Shown: piece after piece, positions 6,868 through 13,946 of the stretch
How positions within the stretch are numbered: the stretch's first letter is position 1
How the letters are laid out: each line of letters opens with the position of its first letter
NCBI GenBank assembly: GCA_964550025.1
Contig: CAZJYI010000178.1
Coordinates: 1-21,385, forward strand
Direction: 5' to 3'
Length of the DNA: 21,385 nucleotides
From: CAZJYI01 sp964550025
GTDB lineage: Bacteria; Verrucomicrobiota; Kiritimatiellia; UBA8416; CAYOBW01
The notes under the pieces: generated by a model
Database searches by the model: none
The model's input: only the letters and a program-made list of their open reading frames with translations
Told to the model about the DNA's origin: nothing
Translations under genes and position numbers: made by a program

Positions 6868-8240
6868 CAGGGATGCTCCTTCCCAGGGGCGTTCGGTCTG
6901 CCGTTCTGCCCGCAAACATGGCGGTACAGCGCCAGCATTTCCTCGGCAACCGTATGCATGGTCCGCAACGGCCCCCTCGTCTGTGCATCCGCCCAAGTGT
7001 GCCACTGGTGGTTTCGGTGCATCTCGAACGCCTCCTGGAGTGCATCCAGCCAGCTCTGCGGTGTGTTTGGCGATACCACGCGGCCGTGCTCTCGCAGCAT
7101 ATCGAGTTGCCCGACGCCGTCCGATCCCCACGCGGGCACGCCGATGCCAAAAGCTTCCAGCATAACGAGGGGGCCCGTCTCGGGCCAATCGGAAGGAATG
7201 GCGAGCAGGTCGAGTCTACGGTATTCCTTCAGCAATTCCTCGAAAGGCATCATCGGCGCGAACGTGATACGCGTGTCTTCCCGCGCCAGTTCTTCCACTC
7301 CCTTTGCGTAGGCCGCCACGTCGCGACTGGCGGTCCAGCCGAAGATCCTCAGGCGCGCATGGGGGTAGTCCGTGCGCCGAAATGCGTCCACGAGAATACG
7401 GGCACCTTTGACGGGGGAAAGCCGGCCGACGAAACCAACTGTAAAGGTCTCTCTGTGTTGCAGCGGCCGCGCCTTCCCCAGCTCGACAATGTCGAGAGGG
7501 ACGCCCTGAGGGCGGTGAACGATGCGGTCGGGAGAGGCCCCGTTGCATTCGAGCACGGGAAAACTCCATCCGCAGCAGGAGACGATGACGGCGGCGTCGC
7601 CGAGGAACTCCCTGAACTCTCGCCGGATGATACGCGACTCGTAGACAAAGGCGCTGCGCCGGCGCCAGGCGTTGCCTCGCATGGCGAGGAAGGGGGCGCC
7701 GATGAGGGCGGAGACGGCTGTGCCCAGCCAGGCAATCGGGCGCGGACACTGCAGCCTTTGCTGCAGCTTGCATACGGAGCAGCGCCAGCCCCGGACTTCG
7801 CCATCGCAGCGCTCACGGCCCCAGCGGAACAGGGATTCCTGCCTGCAACTCCAGGCGGGACTGTGGTACGTGAACATGTAGGGAATGCCGTTCTTGCGCG
7901 CCAGTCGCGCGAGGAGAGCTTCCGCGCGCCCAAAGGTGTGGAAGTGCAGGAGGTCCGGCGCGTGGCGTTCCAGGAATGCCTCTCCCGCGCGCAGACTGCC
8001 GCGCGGCGGCGGATCGAAACGCGTGATGGGGGCCGGCAGCGGGGCTACGGGTGTTCCGCTGGATTCGAACGTCTCCGTCCTGCCGCGGCTGTCGAACCAG
8101 CCAATGCAACCGGTCACTCCATGGCGCGACAGCCCCCGGACGAGGTCCGTGATGTAGCGTTCCGTACCGCCGTTGGTCGCGGGATGGCAATACTGGGTGA
8201 TGTGGCAGATGTTCACGGCGAAGGGGCCTCTGCTTAGCAT
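6867..8240 (-). CDS. GT4-family glycosyltransferase with Cys-rich insert
   Basis: A 457-residue GT-B glycosyltransferase. The N-terminal domain has the Gly-rich acceptor loop NGGTERY (23-29), DLLHFHTFG (96-104) and a Cys cluster (C132, C145, C154, C157, C165) in the loop that follows FTYHSP; similar Cys insertions occur in other GT4 enzymes and may bind a metal. The donor half has RPQGVP (243-248), FVGRLSPVKG (270-279) and EX7E at E354 and E362 (ETGPLVMLE). Start: the ATG has GGAAG about ten bases upstream; a GTG eight codons in (VNICHITQY) is the main alternative. An 82-base gap separates it from the deacetylase, while its stop overlaps the GT2 start by one base. Confidence 0.9.
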   Translation of the reverse strand: MLSRGPFAVNICHITQYCHPATNGGTERYITDLVRGLSRHGVTGCIGWFDSRGRTETFESSGTPVAPLPAPITRFDPPPRGSLRAGEAFLERHAPDLLHFHTFGRAEALLARLARKNGIPYMFTYHSPAWSCRQESLFRWGRERCDGEVRGWRCSVCKLQQRLQCPRPIAWLGTAVSALIGAPFLAMRGNAWRRRSAFVYESRIIRREFREFLGDAAVIVSCCGWSFPVLECNGASPDRIVHRPQGVPLDIVELGKARPLQHRETFTVGFVGRLSPVKGARILVDAFRRTDYPHARLRIFGWTASRDVAAYAKGVEELAREDTRITFAPMMPFEELLKEYRRLDLLAIPSDWPETGPLVMLEAFGIGVPAWGSDGVGQLDMLREHGRVVSPNTPQSWLDALQEAFEMHRNHQWHTWADAQTRGPLRTMHTVAEEMLALYRHVCGQNGRPNAPGKEHP

Positions 8241-8322
8241 ATTGATCGGACTTCCGAGTTAAGCAGATGCGCCCCTCGTTTGCAAGGAGCATACGGTACG
8301 GGAATGGCCGTGAGGATTCGAC

Positions 8323-9348
8323 TCAGGGCCTGGCGGCGGAGGAGAAGCGTTGTCTCAGTCTGAAGGCGCGCTTACAAAGCCCCATCAGGCCGACCCACGA
8401 GCGAAACGCGTCGAGGCTCATCCCGGGTTGGATGCAGAGCCTGGGGATGCGATAGGGATCGCAAGCGCCGTGCGCGTACTCGTCGACCGTCGTGACCGCG
8501 CCCTTGAAACCGCACTCCCGGACGGCGTCCACGACCGCGTCCGGGTAGTTGTCCGGTCCCCCATACGGATAGGCGAACCAGTCAACGCTTTTCGCAGTCC
8601 AGGACTGAAGCAATTCGCGGCTGCGGTGCAGTTCGGAGTCCAACTGGCTGGGTGTGCATCGAGCCATGTTGGGGTGCGAGACGGTGTGTCCGCCAAGTAT
8701 GATCCAGGGCGAAGTCGCGGCAGACTTGACCTGATGCGGTCGTGCAAACCCGTTGTCTGGTAAGGGTTCGTGTTCGCAGAACCGGCGCGACAACTCGTCG
8801 CGCAACCCGGCCGCACGCTGGTAGGAGAGTTGAAAGAACGCCCTTTCCTGGTCTTGCGCGAACCGGCTGCGCTCGGACGCATCGGCGAGCTCGTAACTCA
8901 GAAGGCGCCCGTCCTGCTCGAACGTGAATGACGTTCGTATCTTCCGGCAGATCAGGTCTATCAGGCACCACCACGGATACGACTGCGGTTCTTCGACGAA
9001 TTGCGTTGCCACGAACCATGTCATGGGGATCTTGAAGCGCTCCAGAACCGGCAGCCCGTCCAGACTGCCCAGGTGGCCGTCATCACACGTGACGCCAACC
9101 TGCCACCGGTTGGTGTGACTACGGTCGTCGAGTATCGCGTCCAGCGTCACAAAATCGGCAAATGTCGATAGCCACTGCATCTGCCCGGCGAAATCGTCCA
9201 CGTGCACGGCGCAGTCGCGCTCCGGGCGTACCTCGTCAAAGAAATTGTGATAGCACAGCACGAGCTTTCGCGCCGGCCTCAGACGAAGGTTGACGTCGGC
9301 GAGCCGTGTTAGTCCCCGGCGAACCAGCGAGCTCAGTCTTCTTCTCAC
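8323..9348 (-). CDS. Polysaccharide deacetylase (NodB/CE4 family)
   Basis: A 341-residue CE4-type deacetylase likely removing N- or O-acetyl groups from the polysaccharide or its precursor. Counted from the proposed GTG start, LVLCYH (29-34) leads into the fold, VTCDDGH (86-92) is motif 1 with C in place of the usual F of TFDDG but both Asp kept, GGHTVSHP (219-226) gives the metal-binding His pair and FAYPYGGP (258-265) is motif 3. About 130 residues separate motifs 1 and 2, much more than in minimal NodB, because of a Trp-containing insert (SYPWWCLIDLI). The GTG start has GGAG seven bases upstream and clears the methyltransferase gene by 50 bases; the upstream in-frame ATG would overlap that gene and add a Pro/Arg-rich leader. 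No clear signal peptide, so it may act in the cytoplasm. Confidence 0.88.
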   Translation of the reverse strand: MRRRLSSLVRRGLTRLADVNLRLRPARKLVLCYHNFFDEVRPERDCAVHVDDFAGQMQWLSTFADFVTLDAILDDRSHTNRWQVGVTCDDGHLGSLDGLPVLERFKIPMTWFVATQFVEEPQSYPWWCLIDLICRKIRTSFTFEQDGRLLSYELADASERSRFAQDQERAFFQLSYQRAAGLRDELSRRFCEHEPLPDNGFARPHQVKSAATSPWIILGGHTVSHPNMARCTPSQLDSELHRSRELLQSWTAKSVDWFAYPYGGPDNYPDAVVDAVRECGFKGAVTTVDEYAHGACDPYRIPRLCIQPGMSLDAFRSWVGLMGLCKRAFRLRQRFSSAARP

Positions 9349-9398
9349 AGAGACACTCCACGGTGCGGCCCGCGGACAGCGCGGGTCGCATCTCGAGT

Positions 9399-10127
9399 CT
9401 ACTTGAGGCGCGCGAAAGCGATCACCGATGCTCGCATGAACGAAGGAACGACCCTTCCGTAGACGGCCCCAAGCCAATAGCAGATCTTGCTGAACGACAG
9501 GTACCCCGGTTCAGGTTCATGGCCGTACACGACATACTCAAAGTTGCTCTTCTTGAGCAGCGACCTGATTCTCCATGTCGTGTTGCAGCGGTAACACGCG
9601 GGATACACGTCCTCTTCCTTGCGCCCTTCCTGCACCTTTGAAAGCAGGGAACGATGGAGCTTCTGCGGGATGAGCCTGGACAGGATGGCCACGTAGCTCC
9701 AGGAGTTGGATGTCCTAATGCACAGGTATCCGCCGGTCTTCAGGACCCTGGCGCATTCCGCAAAGAAGGCTGCCGGGTCCGGCAGATGCTCGACCACGAA
9801 ATTGGCGAGGACCAGGTCGATCGCTCCGTCTCCCACCGGCAGCCTGCCGTTGTCGATCAACCTGAACTCATCGATGAAAGGGTTCGCCCCGGCCTGCGCG
9901 TCCACGTCAACGCCGATCACCTTGTCGACCTTGCCCTTGAGAATTCTCAGATTCCGCCTGTACGGTATCGGGTCATCGCCATAGGCACCGGGTCCGCATC
10001 CGAAATCGAGAACCACGGAGGAGGGCGCCAGGAGCGCGTTGACGCGGTTGAAGAACGCGATCGTGCCGTCAATGCCGGTGAACCCGCCGAACCGGCTCTC
10101 GGGGTAGAACGCATTCATGCAATCCAT
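9399..10127 (-). CDS. SAM-dependent class I methyltransferase
   Basis: A 242-residue Rossmann-fold methyltransferase. Motif I is VVLDFGCGPGAYG (38-50), the acidic residue binding the SAM ribose lies in IGVDVD (71-76), and DLVLANFVVEHLPDP (104-118) with FFAECARVLKTGGYL is the motif II-III region of the Methyltransf_11 type. By context it probably methylates a sugar of the repeat unit or caps the glycan; substrate not determinable. GAGGA seven bases before the ATG supports the start; a second ATG three codons later is possible. It is separated from the flippase by 74 bases with no visible gene and from the deacetylase by 50. Confidence 0.9.
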   Translation of the reverse strand: MDCMNAFYPESRFGGFTGIDGTIAFFNRVNALLAPSSVVLDFGCGPGAYGDDPIPYRRNLRILKGKVDKVIGVDVDAQAGANPFIDEFRLIDNGRLPVGDGAIDLVLANFVVEHLPDPAAFFAECARVLKTGGYLCIRTSNSWSYVAILSRLIPQKLHRSLLSKVQEGRKEEDVYPACYRCNTTWRIRSLLKKSNFEYVVYGHEPEPGYLSFSKICYWLGAVYGRVVPSFMRASVIAFARLK

Positions 10128-10201
10128 AATCGAATCCTCACGTGGTTAGATCACGGCACATTGAACAGGAACATCGTCCCGTTCGCAAGGAGTTCATTGC
10201 A

Positions 10202-11821
10202 TCACACCTTGCCGCCCAACGCACGCACCGTGGCCCAGGCTCTGGCGCCGACTCGGAGGAGCTTCTCGCGGTCGCTCGGGGTCAGGGCAATGTGCCATGC
10301 GCTGGCGGCGTAGACGAGCCCACACAGGGCAAACTGCACGAAGACCTGGAAGAGACTGGACGGTTCCCAGGAGTTGCGGATGACGAAGCAGGTCAGCAGC
10401 AGAGGCAGCGCGGCCGCCAGCGGCCGGGGGTAGGAGCGTTTCAGATACTCAGCGGGCGAGAGACCTGTGTGAACGCACGCGAAGTGCGGCAGGCACACCG
10501 CGTTCAGAGCGCTCAGCGAAAGCACGCTGCCGACGGCGACACCATACAGGCCGAGTCCGGCGAGCTTCACCAGAATTACGCTCAGGGCGATGTTCGCGAC
10601 TCCACCCGCCAACGTTGCGCATGCCGCTTCCTTCAGTTTGCCGCAGGCAAACAACACATGATAGCACACGATGCCGCCGATCGAGAGAAATGAGCCCGTC
10701 ATGATGAGCTGCATCGTGGCCGTGCTGGCGACGGCGAAATCCAGGCCCAGCCAGTGGTGCAGTAACGGCCTGGCAAAGACGCCCAGGACTGCGCAGGGGT
10801 AGGCCCCCATGGTCAGGCTGTAGCGAAGGCCCCGGCAGGTCGTCAGTCGCAGGCGCTCCAGGTTGCCCACGGCGGCATCCGCCGTCATCAGTGGCGCCAG
10901 GGTCCCCGCAAATGCAACCATGAACGAACCGACCAGGATGTCCCAGCGCTGGGCTACCGCGTAGAAGAAGATCTTCCCCGCCCCCAGCTCGTCGAGATTG
11001 GCGATGATGATGGAGTCGCTCGAGTAGTACAGGCGATAGCCGACCATGACCAGGAGATTGAGCCCGCCGAATGAGGTCATCTGGAGTAGCTGAGCGCGCG
11101 AGCAGACTCGCCCCAGCCGGATCCTGAGCTGTGGCAACGCTCGCATGGCACAAGGGATCATGATGAAGAGCTTCGCTCCAAGGCGACAGCCGACGAGGAT
11201 GGTGGCCCAGGCAACCACCGACGGGTGCCCGACTTTGAAGGCGAACACGACGGCGACCGCGGCCCCGATGGTAGCGACGATATCCGTGATGGACTCGAGG
11301 TAGAGGCGGCGCGTGATGAAGACCGGTGCGGCCCAGGGGCCCGTGACGATGCCGAGCGCCGCCGCCCCCCCCGAGATGAGGATTACCAGACGCCCCTGGG
11401 TCAGCAGCTCGCCCTGCAAGTCGAAAAGGGTATCGGCGAAGACCGCGATGAGGATCGAACCGATGGCGGAGAGCGCGCCGGATGCCAGCGAGAAGGCGAA
11501 GCCGCACGACAGCATGGCGTTCATTTCGTCGTACTCGCGCCGCGCGTAGCGGTCGGTGGCCAGCTTCTTGTAACTGAGTGTGACGGCGGAGGATACGAGC
11601 TGGACAAACTGCAGCGAATGTCCGGACAGCGTCATCAGTCCCATCGATACCGGTCCTATTGTGCGTACGAGGAAGCGCGTCAGGAAGAATTGAACGATCC
11701 TGCCGAGGATCAGTGAGGCGTACCGGCTGCCGGTGTCGACGGCGATGCGCCGCTCCGGGGAGCGTGGGGCATGCCCCGGCGGCGTTGCACTGTCGTCAGG
11801 CACGGTGCCGGATTCTTTCAT
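10202..11821 (-). CDS. Wzx-like polysaccharide flippase (MOP superfamily)
   Basis: A 539-residue membrane protein with a roughly 30-residue Pro/Arg-rich cytoplasmic N-terminus and about 12-14 transmembrane segments. The helix-1 region SRYASLILGRIVQFFLTRFLVRTIG, with a Tyr/Ser/Arg start and G-R-x-V, is typical of the polysaccharide-biosynthesis flippase group of the MATE/MOP superfamily. Charged residues inside helices (e.g. R in the helix 1 region, D in the YYSSDSIIIANL segment) agree with transport of charged lipid-linked oligosaccharide. It should flip the undecaprenyl-linked repeat unit to the periplasmic face for the polymerase. Its ATG overlaps the polymerase stop by four bases (ATGA), so the polymerase and flippase are translationally coupled. 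Confidence 0.92.
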   Translation of the reverse strand: MKESGTVPDDSATPPGHAPRSPERRIAVDTGSRYASLILGRIVQFFLTRFLVRTIGPVSMGLMTLSGHSLQFVQLVSSAVTLSYKKLATDRYARREYDEMNAMLSCGFAFSLASGALSAIGSILIAVFADTLFDLQGELLTQGRLVILISGGAAALGIVTGPWAAPVFITRRLYLESITDIVATIGAAVAVVFAFKVGHPSVVAWATILVGCRLGAKLFIMIPCAMRALPQLRIRLGRVCSRAQLLQMTSFGGLNLLVMVGYRLYYSSDSIIIANLDELGAGKIFFYAVAQRWDILVGSFMVAFAGTLAPLMTADAAVGNLERLRLTTCRGLRYSLTMGAYPCAVLGVFARPLLHHWLGLDFAVASTATMQLIMTGSFLSIGGIVCYHVLFACGKLKEAACATLAGGVANIALSVILVKLAGLGLYGVAVGSVLSLSALNAVCLPHFACVHTGLSPAEYLKRSYPRPLAAALPLLLTCFVIRNSWEPSSLFQVFVQFALCGLVYAASAWHIALTPSDREKLLRVGARAWATVRALGGKV

Positions 11822-13824
11822 TTCTTGTCGCGGCCCGGCGCCGTCCCGGAGAACATGCGGACCTGCTCCGGGTGGACGACGAGTTGCCGCGCCTGCGTGA
11901 GACTGGCCTCAGCGCCGTCCCAGAGTCCCAGTGCCATCTGGGCGCGCGCCAGCCCCAGCCAGCAGAGGTAGTCGGTCGGCGCCGCCTGCACGGCACGCCA
12001 CCCGCAGTGCAGTGCTTTGCGGACAAGCTCGGTTCGAAAGGAGCGTTCGAGCGTCGCATCGAGTCCCCACTCAAGCAGCAGGTTCGTGCATTCGGCGAAG
12101 GCGTCCGGGTCGTAAGAGACGTTCTGGAGAACGAGGTCCGCTTCGCGCGCGGCGGCCGCAACCGCCGTGCGCTTCTCGGATGCGGAGGCATCCCCGCGTG
12201 TGAGGCGGCTGTAGTAGAGCAGGCGTGCCAGGGCGATTTCCCCGTGCATGTCGGCGTGGTGCAGGATGAGCGTGCTGCTGAAACCGAAGACCAGCAGCAG
12301 TGCCGTTATGCGCACCAGTCTGCGGGTGGGCTTCGTCGTGGTGTCGAAAAACCGCGCACGCTGCCTGGCGTCTTGCGGGCACAGCCGCACGGCTGCCGTG
12401 CACAGGCCGGCCATGGCGGCCAGCAGCATCGCATTGGCGGGCTTGTGCAGGCTGTAGTCCACGAGGCTGTGGATCGCCAGCGTGCAGATGCCCGTCAGCA
12501 GCCCGATCGCGAGGAGACGGCAGCGCTGCGGCGCCTGCTTGAAGCGTCGCGCAATGTCCCGCCCCCACACCCAGATGGCGGCGCCAAACAGGACGGCCCC
12601 GATGGTGCCGCCTTCCGCGAAGAGCTGGGCCCAATCGTTGTGGGCATGCAGCCATCGGAACTCCAGGCCGGGGCTCTGGCAGATCGGGAAGGCGTGTCGG
12701 TAACACCCGAAGCCGCAGCCGAAGACGGGGCATCGCATGTAGAGACGGGCCGTGTCCCACGTTGCAATCGCGCGGAAGTCGTCAAGGGGGTTGCGCACGA
12801 CTTCCGTGAGCTTGCCGAGACGTTTCGCGAGGGGAGCGCCGCCGAACCAGAGCACGGCCGCGAACAGAACGATTAGCGCCACCCACGTGGCGGAGCGGAC
12901 CGCCGAACTGTCGGTCTGGCGGACGCGCACAAGGATGATCAGCGCCGTGACGGTCAGGAGCAGGCTGAGGAGGGCGCCGCGCGACAGCGATGCGCTGACC
13001 GATCCCGCCAGCATGAGCACCGTGAACCCCGACAGCGCCATCTGGCTCGCCTCGCCCGACGAAAGCCACGCCAGGCGGTCACGCCAGGCGGGCCACGAGA
13101 GGATCTCTCGCGTCTGCCGCGACGCCAGGAACTGGCCGAGCGCCACGCCGAAGAGCATGTTCATGTGTGCCGCGAAATGGTTGCGGTTGGAAAAGGGGCC
13201 GAAGATGTTTCCCCCGTAGCGCGGCGTGTGGAACCAGAATATCTCCTGCGACCCCGAGAAGCGGTGAATCAGCGAGACCAGAGCCATGGCGAACCCTGAA
13301 CACACGAGGAGCGTTGTTGCCGCGCGGAGGTGGGACCACGTTCGCGCTGTGTTGGCGACAACGAGGAAGATGCCGGCGTATATGAGAAAGAGGTAGAGGC
13401 TGCGCGCCGTGGCCGCGGGCGCGAACGACAGGCAGGAACGGAGCTCCGGAACGGGGATGCGGTCGCGGGGAGGAACCGCGGTCTGTGCCTCGTTCAGCAA
13501 CTGGCGCGCGGTGGTCGTGCTCTGCGCGGCGACGGGGTTGAGCTTGCCGACCACGGCGTCGTTGAGCGGGATGATCTGCAGCGCGACAAAGACGGCCAGT
13601 GCCCCGAGAAGCAGAGTGAAGCGTGGCGCGGCGAGGTCGTTGTTTCCGTAGGCCACCAGCGTGGCCAGCCACACCAGTATGCCCGCCCCGGCCACCTGGG
13701 ACAGCGGCAGGTGCACCCACGGGTCGGCCGCGCCGAACAGCCACGTGGCAAGCACGACGGAGCAGAGCATGCTCCATCGCGCGAAGGCCTCCATAATCCG
13801 CTGTGTCTTCGCCATGCGGGCCAT
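11818..13824 (-). CDS. O-antigen polymerase/ligase with C-terminal helical (TPR-like) extension
   Basis: A 668-residue protein with about 12 membrane segments up to residue 520, then a soluble C-terminal domain. Wzy_C signatures are clear: GPFSNRNHFAAHM (209-221), the S-R-G-A-L-L-S-L helix (281-288), WLHAHNDWAQLFAEGG (391-406; H-x-H-N-D-x-x-Q) and HSLVDYSLH (452-460). The last 130 residues, including WRAVQAAPTDYLCWLGLARAQ and GLWDGAEASLTQA, form two or more helical TPR-like hairpins. The protein probably polymerises or transfers repeat units at the periplasmic side, the tail giving a partner-binding surface. Start: GGGAAG about seven bases before the first ATG; a second ATG at codon 4 is possible. 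Preceded by a 122-base gap with a strong hairpin. Confidence 0.92.
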   Translation of the reverse strand: MARMAKTQRIMEAFARWSMLCSVVLATWLFGAADPWVHLPLSQVAGAGILVWLATLVAYGNNDLAAPRFTLLLGALAVFVALQIIPLNDAVVGKLNPVAAQSTTTARQLLNEAQTAVPPRDRIPVPELRSCLSFAPAATARSLYLFLIYAGIFLVVANTARTWSHLRAATTLLVCSGFAMALVSLIHRFSGSQEIFWFHTPRYGGNIFGPFSNRNHFAAHMNMLFGVALGQFLASRQTREILSWPAWRDRLAWLSSGEASQMALSGFTVLMLAGSVSASLSRGALLSLLLTVTALIILVRVRQTDSSAVRSATWVALIVLFAAVLWFGGAPLAKRLGKLTEVVRNPLDDFRAIATWDTARLYMRCPVFGCGFGCYRHAFPICQSPGLEFRWLHAHNDWAQLFAEGGTIGAVLFGAAIWVWGRDIARRFKQAPQRCRLLAIGLLTGICTLAIHSLVDYSLHKPANAMLLAAMAGLCTAAVRLCPQDARQRARFFDTTTKPTRRLVRITALLLVFGFSSTLILHHADMHGEIALARLLYYSRLTRGDASASEKRTAVAAAAREADLVLQNVSYDPDAFAECTNLLLEWGLDATLERSFRTELVRKALHCGWRAVQAAPTDYLCWLGLARAQMALGLWDGAEASLTQARQLVVHPEQVRMFSGTAPGRDKK

Positions 13825-13890
13825 GTTTGAGCTTCCCGGTCGTGACCGCGCTGTTCGCGGAAGGGTACCCCCGGCTGTGTGCCGCCGCCG

Positions 13891-13911
13891 CGCCGCGTCC
13901 CCGGACGGCGG
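13891..13911. other. Strong GC hairpin between kinase and polymerase genes
   Basis: GCCGCGTCC pairs with GGACGGCGGC (nine pairs with one bulged base and a very short loop). It lies in the 122-base non-coding gap after the kinase stop and before the polymerase start, near a run of nine C (13935-13943) next to the kinase stop. There is no T-tract on the transcribed side, so it is more likely an mRNA stability or partial-termination element than an intrinsic terminator. Confidence 0.35.
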
Positions 13912-13946
13912 CAGCGGTCGGCTCTGGACGGCGTCCCCCCCCCGCG

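Noticed and set aside
6280..8237. Long plus-strand open frames (343 and 454 codons) opposite the GT2 and GT4 genes
   Set aside because: Antisense shadows of motif-bearing genes, with composition typical of complementary GC-rich frames.
11659..12876. 405-codon plus-strand open frame opposite the first polymerase
   Set aside because: The minus strand encodes unmistakable Wzy_C motifs; this frame has no recognisable domain.
13935..13943. Run of nine C as a possible phase-variation tract
   Set aside because: It lies after the kinase stop codon and outside any reading frame or recognisable promoter, so slippage would not switch a gene; it may only be a sequencing-difficult spot.
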